Positions 1 through 8,843 of a stretch of DNA of 64,000 nt are shown piece after piece (position 1 is the stretch's first letter; every line of letters begins with the position of its first letter). The stretch comes from Aminithiophilus ramosus (GTDB lineage Bacteria; Synergistota; Synergistia; Synergistales; Aminithiophilaceae). Made by a program: the position numbers and the translations under genes. The notes under the pieces are model-generated. The model searched no databases. It saw only the letters and a list, made by a program, of their open reading frames with translations, and was not told the origin of the DNA. The DNA is taken from the NCBI RefSeq assembly GCF_018069705.1, contig NZ_CP072943.1:868001-932000 (forward strand), given 5' to 3'.

Positions 1-2
1 AA

Positions 3-92
3 CGGTATGGCATCGCCACGCCCGTCAACCGGCTCGTCTTTCAGCTGATCAGGGCCTTGGAGTGGCAGGAGCGACACGCAGAGAGCGAGTAA
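3..92 (+). CDS. Ketopantoate-reductase-like protein, C-terminal 29 residues (partial)
   Basis: The window opens inside this gene, and only the last 29 codons and a TAA stop remain. The residues YGIATPVNRLVFQLIRALE match the typical end of the C-terminal helical domain of the PanE/ApbA family (2-dehydropantoate 2-reductase), which uses NADPH to reduce ketopantoate in pantothenate synthesis. That family also contains many oxidoreductases of unknown substrate, so no gene symbol is given. A hairpin follows the stop. The fragment is too short to test the Rossmann domain. Confidence 0.6.
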   Translation, partial: RYGIATPVNRLVFQLIRALEWQERHAESE

Positions 93-100
93 CCGTTCAG

Positions 101-142
101 CGGAGGCCCCGATGAAAAGACCTCAAGCGACGGAAGGGGCCT
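101..142 (+). terminator. Possible terminator after the partial ketopantoate-reductase-like gene
   Basis: AGGCCCC pairs with GGGGCCT across a loop of about 24 bases and is followed by TTTCGTTT. The long loop makes it weak. Confidence 0.35.
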
Positions 143-230
143 TTCGTTTGCGAGAGAAGGACGCTCTCCCTCACCGGGTGCGATCCGGCTCGATCCTCAC
201 AGCGGACAGGAAAGAGTGTCGAAGCATCGT

Positions 231-276
231 GAAAGGAGGCAGGACCGCTCGTCCCCGAAAGGGGCGGTCTTGCCTG
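231..276 (+). promoter_or_regulatory. Bulged GAAA-capped hairpin in the leader of the aldehyde:ferredoxin oxidoreductase gene
   Basis: Bases 237-247 pair with 265-275 (11 bp, one wobble). A 5-base bulge follows, then CCCC-GAAA-GGGG. No T tract follows, so it is not a simple terminator. It ends about 25 bases before the start codon of a predicted tungstopterin enzyme. A cofactor-sensing RNA of the Moco/Tuco type is possible, but I could not match the full consensus. Confidence 0.35.
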
Positions 277-302
277 AAGAACGGGGAAAGGGGAGGACGG
301 AC

Positions 303-2162
303 ATGAAGGGCGGCTACGCCGGCAGACTCCTTTACGTCGACCTGACGGAAGAAAAGACCGAGGCCCGCGAACTGCCGACGAGGCTCCAGGAGGACTACCT
401 GGGCGGAAGCGGCCTGGGAACGCGGCTCCTCTACGACATGACGGGACCTGAAACGGACCCGCTGGGACCGGAGAACGTTCTGATCTTCATGACAGGGCCT
501 TTCACGGGGACGAAGGTCCCCACGTCGGGACGCCACCAGATCCTGGCCAAATCGCCTCTGACGGGCATTTTCGGCGAGGGCGACGCAGGCGGCCGATGGG
601 GAGCCGCCCTGAAAGGGGCCAAATGGGACGGCATCGTCGTCACGGGAGCGGCCTCGCGCCCCCTCTACCTCCTCGTCGAAGGCGACGCGGTCCGCCTTGT
701 CGCTGCCGACGAGCTCTGGGGACGGGACACCTTCGAGACGGGAAGGATCCTCGTCGAACGTCACGGCACGACCTGCCGCGTGGCCGCCATCGGACCGGCG
801 GGAGAGAGGAAGACTCCCCTGGCCGCCATCGTCCACGACGGAGCCGACGCCCGCGTCGCCGGCCGCTGCGGACTCGGAGCCGTCATGGGTTCGAAGAAGC
901 TCAAGGCCCTGGCCGTCATCGCCACGGAGGACGTGCTCCCCCTGGACGAGAGGGGCCTCAGGAGCCACCTCCGGGAGCGCCTGCCCCTCTTCGTCGAAAA
1001 CGCCAAGGGACTCCACCTCCTGGGAACGGCCGGCGGCGTGGCCGGAGCGGAGAAGCTGGGCGATCTTCCCCTGAAGAACTGGTCCCGGGGCGGATGGGAC
1101 CGTGCCGCGGCCATCTCGGGCCAGGAAATGGCCGCGACGATCCTCACGGGGCGCTTCTACTGCGCCTCCTGCCCCATCGGCTGCGGCCGCACCGTGGCCA
1201 TCGAGGAGGGACCCTACAGAGGCGTCGTCGGAGCCGGTCCCGAGTACGAAACGCTGGGCATGTTGGGCGCCTCCTGCCTGGTCAGCGACCTCGAGGCCAT
1301 CACCTACGCCGCCGACATCTGCAACCGCTGCGGCATGGACACGATCGAGACGGGCAACGCCGTCGCCATGGCCATGGAGTGGGCCGAAAAAGGGATCCTC
1401 TCCCCGGCCGAGCTCGAGGGTCTCGATCTCCGCTGGGGCAACGCCGGAGCCATGGTCGAACTCGTCAGACGCATCAGTCGGGGCGAGACCTTTCTGGGCA
1501 GGCTTCTGGGACAGGGCGTGGCCGCCGCCGCCCGCAGCCTGGGCCGTGGTCTGGAGGCGGCCATCCACTGCAAGGGCCTCTCCTTTCCGGCTCACGATCC
1601 CCGCTGCTTCAACAGCCTGGCCCTGGGCTACGCCACCTCCAACCGGGGAGCCTGCCACCTCCAGGGGGGGACCTACATGTTCGAGAAGACGGCCCTTCTC
1701 CCCGAGCTGGGCTACGACCGCCCTCAGGATCGCCGCGGCGTCGCCGGCAAGGGAAGACTCAATTTCGACGCCCAGAACGTCATGGCCCTCTTCGACTCCC
1801 TCAAGCTCTGCAAATTCCTCCTCTACGCCGGGGTGACCCTCACCGACATCCGACGCTGGCTCGCCCTCGTCACGGGACGGGAGATCTCGCTGGAGGAACT
1901 GATGAAGACCGGCGAACGCCTTTTCAATCTCAAGCGTCTCTACAACGTCCGCTGCGGAATCAGCCGCGACGACGACGTCCTGCCCGATCGGATCGTCTCC
2001 CTTCCCCGCCGCGACGAGGGAACGGGAGAGAACCTGCCCCCCCTGGCGACGATGCTCGAAGAGTACTACGCCTGCCGCGGCTGGGACGCCAGGGGAGTCC
2101 CGACGCGGGAGCGGCTCCTTTCTCTCGGTCTGGCCGACGAGGCGGCCTCTCTCCGGCCGTGA
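303..2162 (+). CDS. aor: Aldehyde:ferredoxin oxidoreductase (tungstopterin enzyme)
   Basis: A 619-residue protein of the AOR family, cytoplasmic enzymes that oxidise aldehydes to carboxylic acids with ferredoxin, using a bis-pterin tungsten (or molybdenum) site and one [4Fe-4S] cluster. The N-terminus (GGYAGRLLYVDLTE) is typical. Three cluster cysteines lie at about residues 287, 290 and 294 (CASCPIGC) and the fourth at about 504 in DSLKLCKF, close to the spacing in the Pyrococcus enzyme. The ATG at 303 is chosen because a GGGGAGG ribosome site lies just upstream; an upstream in-frame start at 216 would add residues unlike the family. It overlaps a ThiS/MoaD-like gene by three bases. In amino-acid fermenters such enzymes handle aldehydes derived from 2-oxo acids; the exact substrate is not readable here. 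Confidence 0.9.
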   Translation: MKGGYAGRLLYVDLTEEKTEARELPTRLQEDYLGGSGLGTRLLYDMTGPETDPLGPENVLIFMTGPFTGTKVPTSGRHQILAKSPLTGIFGEGDAGGRWGAALKGAKWDGIVVTGAASRPLYLLVEGDAVRLVAADELWGRDTFETGRILVERHGTTCRVAAIGPAGERKTPLAAIVHDGADARVAGRCGLGAVMGSKKLKALAVIATEDVLPLDERGLRSHLRERLPLFVENAKGLHLLGTAGGVAGAEKLGDLPLKNWSRGGWDRAAAISGQEMAATILTGRFYCASCPIGCGRTVAIEEGPYRGVVGAGPEYETLGMLGASCLVSDLEAITYAADICNRCGMDTIETGNAVAMAMEWAEKGILSPAELEGLDLRWGNAGAMVELVRRISRGETFLGRLLGQGVAAAARSLGRGLEAAIHCKGLSFPAHDPRCFNSLALGYATSNRGACHLQGGTYMFEKTALLPELGYDRPQDRRGVAGKGRLNFDAQNVMALFDSLKLCKFLLYAGVTLTDIRRWLALVTGREISLEELMKTGERLFNLKRLYNVRCGISRDDDVLPDRIVSLPRRDEGTGENLPPLATMLEEYYACRGWDARGVPTRERLLSLGLADEAASLRP

Positions 2163-2389
2163 CCCTGACCCTCTCCTTCAGGATCCACCCCCTCGTGACC
2201 TCTCGCTCGGGAGAGATTCCGAGACGACTCGTCATCGAGGGACCGACGACGGCGGGCAAAATCATCAAGGACCTCGGTCTCGACGAGACCGAGGTCCTTG
2301 CCGTCCTGAAAGGACGCTATCTCCCGATGGAAAGCGTCATCGACGGAGAGGTCGAGATCGGCCTCTACCCCGTCCTGGCCGGCGGTTAG
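2159..2389 (+). CDS. ThiS/MoaD-like sulfur carrier protein
   Basis: A 76-residue beta-grasp protein that begins with GTG overlapping the TGA of the aldehyde oxidoreductase gene, so the two are translationally coupled. It ends in LAGG immediately before a TAG stop, the di-glycine tail that is adenylated and thiocarboxylated in MoaD and ThiS. Small MoaD-like genes often sit beside AOR genes and probably feed sulfur into the pterin cofactor. Assignment as a MoaD paralogue for tungstopterin is inferred from position; a thiamine role is less likely because no thi genes are nearby. The gene is convergent with adenine deaminase and the two stops overlap by four bases. Confidence 0.75.
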   Translation: MTLTLSFRIHPLVTSRSGEIPRRLVIEGPTTAGKIIKDLGLDETEVLAVLKGRYLPMESVIDGEVEIGLYPVLAGG

Positions 2390-4191
2390 ACGAAAAGCTC
2401 GGTGAAGCGGAAGGCCACGGTGTCGACGAGCCCCCTGTTGGTCAGGCGCAGCTCGGGAAGACAGGCCAGGGGAAGAAGGGCCATGGTCATGAAGGGGGCG
2501 TGAAGAGAACAGCCAAGCTCCTTCCAGGCCCGGTCGAGAGCCTCGACGGAAGCCGCGACGATCCGGGCCGGCTCGTCGCTCATGAGCCCCGCCAGAGGCA
2601 GAGGAAGGAGGGCCAGAACCTGGCCGTCGCGGACGGCGATCATGCCCCCTCCCGCCTCGGCCAGGGCGTTGGCGGCCAGGGCCATGTCGGCGTCGTTGGT
2701 GCCGACGACCATGAGATTGTGGGCATCGTGAGCCACGGTGGAGGCGACGGCCCCTCCTTGGAGTCCGAAGCCCGTGACGAAGCCGAGTCCCCTCGTCCCC
2801 GTGGCCCTGTGGCGTTCGAAGACGGCCATCTTGGCCACGTCCCTGTCGACGGAGGCGGGGACGGCGCCGTCGACGACGGGAAGCTCCATCTGACGGGCGT
2901 AGGTCCCCACATGGGCCTCGATGATCTCCATGACGCGGGCCCGGACGGAAGAGGCGCCCTCGGGGGCGTCGATCTTCAGATCGGCCTCCGAAACGGGGCG
3001 GGCCAGGCGGACCGTTTTTCTCGCCCAGCCGGGGACGACGGAAGGCGCGATGGCGACGACCATCTCTCCCTTCTCGGCCACAAGCCTTCCATTGTAGAAG
3101 ACGCGGTCCACGGTGACGCGGGAGAGGTCCGAGAGAAGGACCATGTCGGCGAACTTGCCCGGGGAGATGCTGCCGATCTCGTGGGCCATGCCGAAGCACT
3201 GGGCCGTGTTGATCGTCACCATCTGGACGGCTCGTATGGGATCGAGTCCCTCCTCGATGGCCCTGCGGACGATGTGGTCCAGGTGTCCGAGAGAAAGGAG
3301 CGTGTCGGGATGGGCGTCGTCGCTGACGAGGAGGCCGAAACGGGAATCGATCTTCTCCTCCGTCAGGCTTCGGACCGTCTCTTTCACGTCGTGCCAGGCC
3401 GACCCTTCGCGCATCATGGCGTACATGCCCAGGCGCATCCGGGCCAGGGCGTCCTCCTTGCGGGTCGACTCGTGACAGGAGCTGACGCCGGAGGCGATGT
3501 AGGCGTTGAGCCCCCTGTCGATATCGGGCATGGAGTAGTGGCCCGTCACGGGCTTGCCCGCCCGAAGCGTGGCCTCGATCTCGCCGTGGGCGTGGTCGCT
3601 CCCCATGAGGACGCCGGGGAAGTTCATGAGCTCGCCCAGACCGGCGATCCCTTCCCAGGTCATGGCCTCGGCCACCTCGGCGGGGCCGAACTGGGCGCCT
3701 CCGTCCTCGAAACCGGGAACGGCGGGAACGCAGGAGGGCATCGTGGCCCAGACGTTGAGGGGCACGTCGCGGCCGTCGTCGACCATGAAACGGACCCCCT
3801 CCATGCCGAGAACGTTGGCGATCTCGTGGGGATCCATGAAGATGGCCGTCGTCCCGTGGGGAACGACGACGCGGGCATATTCGCGGACGGTGACCATGCT
3901 GCTTTCGACATGGATGTGGCCGTCGATAAAACCGGGGACCAAAACCTTTCCCTCTCCGTCGACGACGATCGTATCGGGACCGATCGTGTGATCGGCCCTG
4001 CCCACATAGGCGATCCGCCCGGCCCTGACGGCCACGTCGAGGCCCTCTTGGATTTCGGCCGTATTGACGTTGAGAAGGCGGACGTTGCGGAGGACCAGGT
4101 CGGCCTTCTCCAGCCCCTGGGCCACGGCGACGAGTTCCTTCGTCACCTCGAAAAGAGGACGACGCTCCTGGAGTTTCCTGTCTGTCGTCAC
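2386..4191 (-). CDS. ade: Adenine deaminase
   Basis: A 601-residue amidohydrolase that converts adenine to hypoxanthine and ammonia in purine salvage. The metal-binding motif GFIDGHIHVESSM is at about residues 87-99 (two histidines), followed by DPHEIANVLG, GHYSMPD, SCHEST and SDDAHPD, all typical of bacterial Ade. The C-terminal domain carries AHDAHNLMVVG. The GTG at 4191 is chosen because GGAGGT lies six bases upstream; an in-frame start at 4269 would add a non-conserved extension. It is transcribed alone, convergent with the AOR/MoaD pair. Confidence 0.92.
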   Translation of the reverse strand: MTTDRKLQERRPLFEVTKELVAVAQGLEKADLVLRNVRLLNVNTAEIQEGLDVAVRAGRIAYVGRADHTIGPDTIVVDGEGKVLVPGFIDGHIHVESSMVTVREYARVVVPHGTTAIFMDPHEIANVLGMEGVRFMVDDGRDVPLNVWATMPSCVPAVPGFEDGGAQFGPAEVAEAMTWEGIAGLGELMNFPGVLMGSDHAHGEIEATLRAGKPVTGHYSMPDIDRGLNAYIASGVSSCHESTRKEDALARMRLGMYAMMREGSAWHDVKETVRSLTEEKIDSRFGLLVSDDAHPDTLLSLGHLDHIVRRAIEEGLDPIRAVQMVTINTAQCFGMAHEIGSISPGKFADMVLLSDLSRVTVDRVFYNGRLVAEKGEMVVAIAPSVVPGWARKTVRLARPVSEADLKIDAPEGASSVRARVMEIIEAHVGTYARQMELPVVDGAVPASVDRDVAKMAVFERHRATGTRGLGFVTGFGLQGGAVASTVAHDAHNLMVVGTNDADMALAANALAEAGGGMIAVRDGQVLALLPLPLAGLMSDEPARIVAASVEALDRAWKELGCSLHAPFMTMALLPLACLPELRLTNRGLVDTVAFRFTELFV

Positions 4192-4293
4192 GACGACACC
4201 TCCCTCGGATGGGACGCCGGAAGACGCCCCCTTCCCATGGTACCAGCCTGGGGCTCCGCAGAAAACCATCCTCCCCCTGCGGGAAGCGGTGGA

Positions 4294-4590
4294 TCAGGCC
4301 CGGGCCTCTCTCCCCTCGCCTGCCTCCAGACGCCTGTTCCGGACGTAGAGAAGGATGTCGGCGACGATCATCATCGTATTGACGATGTAGAGGCCGTTGA
4401 GGTAACTCAGGCCGGGATAGTCGAGGAAAACATGGATCATGCCCGCCACGTAGCCGACGAGGACAATGAGCAGAAAGAAGACGCTCTTGCCCTTCGTGCT
4501 CCTCGACACATAGGACTTGTAGACCGAGACGGGCCAGGCCAGACCGAAACAGACGATCATGACGGCCTCGAAAAGCTCACCCATGGACAC
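4294..4590 (-). CDS. Small three-helix membrane protein, SemiSWEET/PQ-loop-like
   Basis: A 98-residue protein with three predicted membrane helices at about residues 5-22, 35-56 and 61-83. The topology, the proline in the first helix (LAWPVSVYKS), the KGKS loop after it and an asparagine in the third helix (YIVNTMM) resemble SemiSWEET/PQ-loop half-transporters, but the exact PQ pair is absent (WP instead). The start is GTG with GGGAG five bases upstream; a second start two codons later is possible. A minus-strand promoter lies about 50 bases upstream. The function is not established. Confidence 0.6.
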   Translation of the reverse strand: MSMGELFEAVMIVCFGLAWPVSVYKSYVSRSTKGKSVFFLLIVLVGYVAGMIHVFLDYPGLSYLNGLYIVNTMMIVADILLYVRNRRLEAGEGREARA

Positions 4591-4641
4591 ATTCGCTCCC
4601 TTCCGTCGCAGAGGGCTCGGGGACGAGCCTCGACAGAGGGA

Positions 4642-4669
4642 AGTATATCCCTTCTCCGACGAGGGACAA
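4642..4669 (-). promoter_or_regulatory. Promoter for the small membrane protein gene
   Basis: On the minus strand TTGTCC, a 16-base spacer and TATACT. It lies 52 bases before the GTG start at 4590. Confidence 0.55.
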
Positions 4670-5028
4670 AGGGAAGAAGCCCGTCACAAAATTCCGTCAA
4701 CGCGCGAGACCGCGCAGGGAAAAATCTCCCCTGAAGCCATTCCTCGGCAGGCCGGGGCTCCGCCGGACGTAGCCTGTACCACCTCTTTCGTATCGTTTTA
4801 AAATACCTGCGCTTAGAGGTCGGCCCTCCCCTCATATGCAAGCGACATCGACCTTTCCCCTCGATAGGCCCGGCATCCCTCTTGGCCAGGCACCCCCCTA
4901 TCCGCCGATTCGAGCGATCCGATCCGTTCGTCGGCGCGGGCCCGACGCGACCCCGCCATCCGTTCCGAGACCGGGCCAACGGAGTGTCTGCCCTTTTTCG
5001 ACGGCGGATTCGTGTGAGGGAATCCCTT
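4670..5028. other. Intergenic stretch with no gene recognised
   Basis: This is the divergent spacer between the small membrane protein gene and corA. Short open frames exist on both strands but have neither ribosome sites nor recognisable protein sequence. No tRNA or repeat was seen. Confidence 0.5.
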
Positions 5029-5057
5029 TTGCCACCCCTTCCGTCAGAGGCTATAAT
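5029..5057 (+). promoter_or_regulatory. Promoter for corA
   Basis: TTGCCA, a 17-base spacer and a perfect TATAAT. It implies a leader of roughly 280 bases before corA. Confidence 0.7.
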
Positions 5058-5059
5058 CA

Positions 5060-5343
5060 GGACACGCGGACGAGGGGCTCACCCCCGTCCCCCTTCAACG
5101 CCAAAAGGAAGTGACTCTCCATCATGGAAGGCGACAGTCCCAGTACGACCGTTCCGCGACAATCTGCCACTCCGTACTGAGCCGTCGGCCCTTTCATCGG
5201 TCCGGCGGCGCCGGATCGGTGAGGAAGGGCTTCCCTTCCCTCGATCCCCCGAACAACCATATCAGGCCTGATCGACCACCTCGGCGGGCCGCCGCCCGGC
5301 GGCCTTTATGTCGTTGTCGGCGCGGGCGGCAAGGGGGAAAGCC
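5060..5343 (+). promoter_or_regulatory. Long structured 5' leader of corA
   Basis: The leader contains a hairpin GGACG-A-GGGG-CTCA-CCCC-CGTCC near its start (about 5067-5089), a perfect 7-bp pairing CAGTACG/CGTACTG around an internal loop, and a GC-rich stem just before the gene. Long leaders before CorA-type genes can hold metal-sensing RNAs. I could not match it to the M-box or another known class. Confidence 0.35.
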
Positions 5344-6291
5344 ATGATCACCGTCTTCAAATCCGAGGAACGCGGCATCCGTCAGCTCGATTTTCCCGCT
5401 CTCGAGCCGGGATGCTGGATCAACGTCATCGCACCCAAAGGGGACGAAGTCGCCGCCCTCTCCTCTCTTCTCAACATTCCCGCCGATTTCATCACAACGG
5501 CCCTGGACCCGGAGGAGACATCCCACATCGAAAGCGACGACGGAATCCTCCTCATCGTCATCAATGTCGGCAAGAGCGCCACCGAGTACGAGTTCGACAC
5601 CGTTCCTCTGGGCATCATCATCACGGCCCACCATATCGTCACCGTCTCCCTCGAGGCCAACGATATCCTCCCTCAGGGCGTCGTGACCATGGGCGGCTTC
5701 TCCACCTTCAAGAGAACCCGTTTTCTCCTCCAGATTCTCTACAAGACGGCGACGGCCTTCCTCCGCTACCTGAACCAGATCAACCGCCGCTCCAACCAGA
5801 TCGAGAACAACCTGCGCCACGCCATGAAAAACGAGGAGCTCTACCAGCTCTTCGATCTCGAGAAAAGTCTCACCTACTTCAGCGCCGCCCTGAGATCGAA
5901 TCGCGTCGTCATCGACCGCATCATGCGCCTCCTCCAGAACCCTCAGATGCGGGAGATCATCAAGATGAGGGAGGACGACGAAGATCTCCTCGAAGACGTC
6001 CAGATCGAGTACAACCAGGCCTACGAAATGGTGCAGATGTACAGCAACGTCCTGAGCGGAATGATGGACGCCTTCGCCTCCATCATCTCCAACAACCTCA
6101 ACATCGTCATGAAATTCCTCGCCTCGGTGACGATCATCATCTCCGTGCCGACGGCCGTGGCCAGTTTCTGGGGGATGAACGTGGGCGTCCCTTGGAGCGA
6201 CATGCCCTACGGGTTTCTCTTCGTCCTCCTCCTCGCCCTGGCCACGAGTGCTCTTTCCACCTTCTGGCTCTGGCGCAAGCGCATGCTCTGA
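5344..6291 (+). CDS. corA: CorA-family magnesium/divalent metal transporter
   Basis: A 315-residue inner-membrane channel of the CorA family, which takes up Mg2+ (sometimes Co2+ or Ni2+) as a pentamer. The N-terminal cytoplasmic alpha/beta domain and long stalk helix (residues about 150-250) are followed by two C-terminal helices. The first carries the signature GMN (in FWGMNVGVPW) that forms the selectivity ring. The ATG at 5344 follows AAGGGGGAAAG; an in-frame start 12 codons earlier lacks a ribosome site. The gene stands alone behind a strong promoter and a long leader. Confidence 0.9.
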   Translation: MITVFKSEERGIRQLDFPALEPGCWINVIAPKGDEVAALSSLLNIPADFITTALDPEETSHIESDDGILLIVINVGKSATEYEFDTVPLGIIITAHHIVTVSLEANDILPQGVVTMGGFSTFKRTRFLLQILYKTATAFLRYLNQINRRSNQIENNLRHAMKNEELYQLFDLEKSLTYFSAALRSNRVVIDRIMRLLQNPQMREIIKMREDDEDLLEDVQIEYNQAYEMVQMYSNVLSGMMDAFASIISNNLNIVMKFLASVTIIISVPTAVASFWGMNVGVPWSDMPYGFLFVLLLALATSALSTFWLWRKRML

Positions 6292-6298
6292 CTTCAGG

Positions 6299-6342
6299 GC
6301 CGATCCCTCTTCCGCCACGCTCGGCCTCGAAGAGGGATCGGC
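6299..6342 (+). terminator. Strong hairpin after corA
   Basis: Fourteen perfect base pairs (6299-6312 with 6329-6342). There is no clear T tract, so it may act as an RNA-stabilising hairpin or a leader element of the next gene rather than as an intrinsic terminator. Confidence 0.4.
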
Positions 6343-6368
6343 ATCTGCCGTCGGGAAGGAGGTCCCCG

Positions 6369-7880
6369 GTGAGAAAAAAGAACAACCCGGCGCCGCGAAC
6401 GTTGCCGCTCCTGGCCGCTCTCTGGCTGATCCTGACGCCCGTCGCCTCGCAGGCGGCGGAGCTGACGGTGCTTCACATCAACGACAGCCACGGCCATCTC
6501 TGGGAGGAAGAGGGCCGGGGCGGCTTCGACGCCTTGGCCTTTCTCGTCGCCTCCATCGACAGAGAGGTGACGGGCAGGGGGGGACACCTTCTCTTCCTTC
6601 ACGGAGGCGACGTCAATACCGGCGTCCCCGAGTCGGACCGCCAGCAGGCCCTCCCCGATCTGGCCCTGCTGCGCCTCATGGGCTGCGACGCCATGGTTTT
6701 GGGCAACCACGAATTCGACAATCCCCAGGCCCTACTCCGCTTTCAGGAAAGTTTCGCCCGCTTCCCCTTCCTCTCGGCCAACTTCGTCGACGCAAGAGGG
6801 GAAAATCCCTTTGCGCCCTACCGGCTCTTCGATCTGGGCGATCTCCGCGTCGCCGTCCTTGGGCTGACGACGGAGGAGACCTCCCGAGCCTCCTCCCTCA
6901 ACCTCGACGGAGGACATTTCGAGGATGTCGTCGAGACGGCCCGGCGCCATGTGGCCGACCTCAAGGAAAGGGCCGACGTCGTCATCGCCCTGGCCCATCT
7001 CGGCTGGGACCTCCCCCTGCGGGCGGGAACGGGGTCGGAAGAGCTGGCCCGGGCCTCCATCGACGGGCTCGATCTCGTCATCGACGGCCACTCCCACACG
7101 CTCTTCCGGGAAGCCCGGAGGATCGGCGATACCTTCGTCGCCCAGGCCGGGTGGGCCGGTCGACATCTGGGACGTTTCGATCTCACCATCGAGGAGGGGA
7201 ACATCGTCGAGGCGCGATGGCGCGCCATCGCCGTCGCCCCCGCGACGGGACGGGACGCCGCGACGACGGCGAGGCTGAACTACTACCGGTGGCAGGGATC
7301 GAGAAAGATCGGAGCCATCATCGGTTCGACGGAGAAGATCCTCGACGGGGAGCGGGAACGGATTCGCTCGGAAGAGACGAACCTCTCCCATATCGCCGTC
7401 GACGCCATGAGGGAAAGGACCGGGGCCGACGTGGCCCTCCTCAACGGCGGCGGCATTCGGGACTCCATCGCCGCCGGTCCCGTCAGCCTCCGCGACGGCC
7501 TGGCCGTCTTTCCCTTCGGCAACGACGTGGTCACCCTCGACCTCTCGGGCGGCGAGTTGCTCCGTCTTCTCCGGTTCCTGGCCTCCATCCCCTCCGGAGC
7601 GGGGGCCTTCCCTCACGTCTCGGGCCTCCGATGCCGCATCGCCGACGGCACCGTCACCGATGTCGCCATCGGCGACACGCCTCTCGACGAGAATGCGATC
7701 TACCGCCTGGCCACCATCGCCTACCTGGCGGGAGGCGGCGACGGCTACGAGATCTTCCTCCCCTGGAAGGAACGTCTCGTCGAGACGGGGTACAAGGACA
7801 TCGACGCCTTCGTCGCCTACGTCGAAGCCAACAGCCCCCTGGACGGCGTCATGGGGCCGGAGCGCCTCGTTCGCGAATAG
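6369..7880 (+). CDS. Secreted 5'-nucleotidase / UshA-family phosphoesterase
   Basis: A 503-residue precursor. A signal peptide (basic start, hydrophobic PLLAALWLILTPVASQA) points to the periplasm. The metallophosphatase domain shows HINDSHGHL, GGDVNTG, LGNHEFD and GHSHT, the residues that hold the two-metal centre. The C-terminal substrate domain carries LNGGGIRDSI and a YLAGGGDGYEIF segment. The family removes phosphate from nucleotides and related compounds such as 2',3'-cyclic nucleotides. The GTG at 6369 is preceded by AAGGAGGT. The next gene encodes another secreted phosphoesterase-type protein, so the pair may salvage extracellular nucleic acids or phosphate. Confidence 0.85.
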   Translation: MRKKNNPAPRTLPLLAALWLILTPVASQAAELTVLHINDSHGHLWEEEGRGGFDALAFLVASIDREVTGRGGHLLFLHGGDVNTGVPESDRQQALPDLALLRLMGCDAMVLGNHEFDNPQALLRFQESFARFPFLSANFVDARGENPFAPYRLFDLGDLRVAVLGLTTEETSRASSLNLDGGHFEDVVETARRHVADLKERADVVIALAHLGWDLPLRAGTGSEELARASIDGLDLVIDGHSHTLFREARRIGDTFVAQAGWAGRHLGRFDLTIEEGNIVEARWRAIAVAPATGRDAATTARLNYYRWQGSRKIGAIIGSTEKILDGERERIRSEETNLSHIAVDAMRERTGADVALLNGGGIRDSIAAGPVSLRDGLAVFPFGNDVVTLDLSGGELLRLLRFLASIPSGAGAFPHVSGLRCRIADGTVTDVAIGDTPLDENAIYRLATIAYLAGGGDGYEIFLPWKERLVETGYKDIDAFVAYVEANSPLDGVMGPERLVRE

Positions 7881-7967
7881 GCCGAGGCGCTCCGGGAACC
7901 GCCGATTCCGACTTTTAAAGGGAAAGGCCCGCCATGAGGCGGAGAAGAAGGGAGTCTTTCGATTTTG

Positions 7968-8843
7968 ATGAGGTTTCGGAAGCGGATCGGACTCGTCCTC
8001 GCCTCACTGGTTCTGGCCCTCTCTCTCCCGGGCGTCGGGTGGACCCTCTCCATCGGGACCTTCAACATCGAGTACTTCACCGTCTCGGGCAAGAAAGCCT
8101 ACGTCGACGACGATCTCGAAAAACTCGCCGACGCCGTCCTGGCCTCGGGCGCCGACGTCCTGGCCCTTCAGGAGATCGGCGACGGTCCGTCGCTGCGCTA
8201 TTTCCTCCAGAAGACCCTGCCGGGCTGGAAGTACGTCATCCACGACAGGGGAAGCCGCCAGGATCTGGCCTTCATCTGGAACGACGACAGGGTGAAGCTT
8301 CTCGACGGGCCGACCCCCTACTACCAGAACGCCTCCTTCCTCTGGAAAGAACGCTCTCTGACCCTCTTCGACAGGCCCCCCCTCGTGGCGGTCTTCCTCG
8401 ACAGGGAGGCAGACCGGCGCTTCACCCTCGTCAACGTCCACCTCAAGAGCCAGAGCACCCAGGGCAAGCGGGACAAAGTGGAAGCCCTGATCTACAACGA
8501 AACGAAGCGGGGCCTCCAGATCCTCAAGATCAACGAACTGGTCCAGTCACTCCGGGGGGTACGTTTCGTCCTCGGCGACTACAACATCGAGACCGTCGTC
8601 GGAGCGGCCTTCCCCCTCCTCACTCTACCCGAGGGACACTACTCCTACGACAACCTGAAGGTCAACATCGACCATATCGGCTACGTCGGCATCGATTCCG
8701 ACGACTCCTGGTGCCTGGCCGAGACGGAATCGGCCATCGAACGACGGTCGACGAAGAAGGCCCAACATCCCGACCACGACATCGTCGTCCTCCATTTCCG
8801 ATGGCCTTCGGCGGAACAGGGAACGGGAGGCCATCGACCGTGA
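7968..8843 (+). CDS. Secreted endonuclease/exonuclease/phosphatase-family protein
   Basis: A 291-residue protein with an N-terminal signal peptide (basic residues, then a hydrophobic run to about residue 27). The EEP fold is visible from SIGTFNIEY, LALQEIGD (catalytic Glu), LVNVHLKSQ, LGDYNIE and the final HPDHDIVVL (Asp-His pair). Family members include DNase I-like nucleases, phosphodiesterases and sphingomyelinases, and substrate specificity cannot be read here. The ATG at 7968 or the TTG one codon earlier may be used; GGGAG lies at 7950-7954. The downstream gene overlaps its stop. Confidence 0.75.
   Translation: MRFRKRIGLVLASLVLALSLPGVGWTLSIGTFNIEYFTVSGKKAYVDDDLEKLADAVLASGADVLALQEIGDGPSLRYFLQKTLPGWKYVIHDRGSRQDLAFIWNDDRVKLLDGPTPYYQNASFLWKERSLTLFDRPPLVAVFLDREADRRFTLVNVHLKSQSTQGKRDKVEALIYNETKRGLQILKINELVQSLRGVRFVLGDYNIETVVGAAFPLLTLPEGHYSYDNLKVNIDHIGYVGIDSDDSWCLAETESAIERRSTKKAQHPDHDIVVLHFRWPSAEQGTGGHRP

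Noticed and set aside
5060-5343. M-box magnesium riboswitch
   Set aside because: Stable stems exist, but the conserved M-box blocks could not be found in order.
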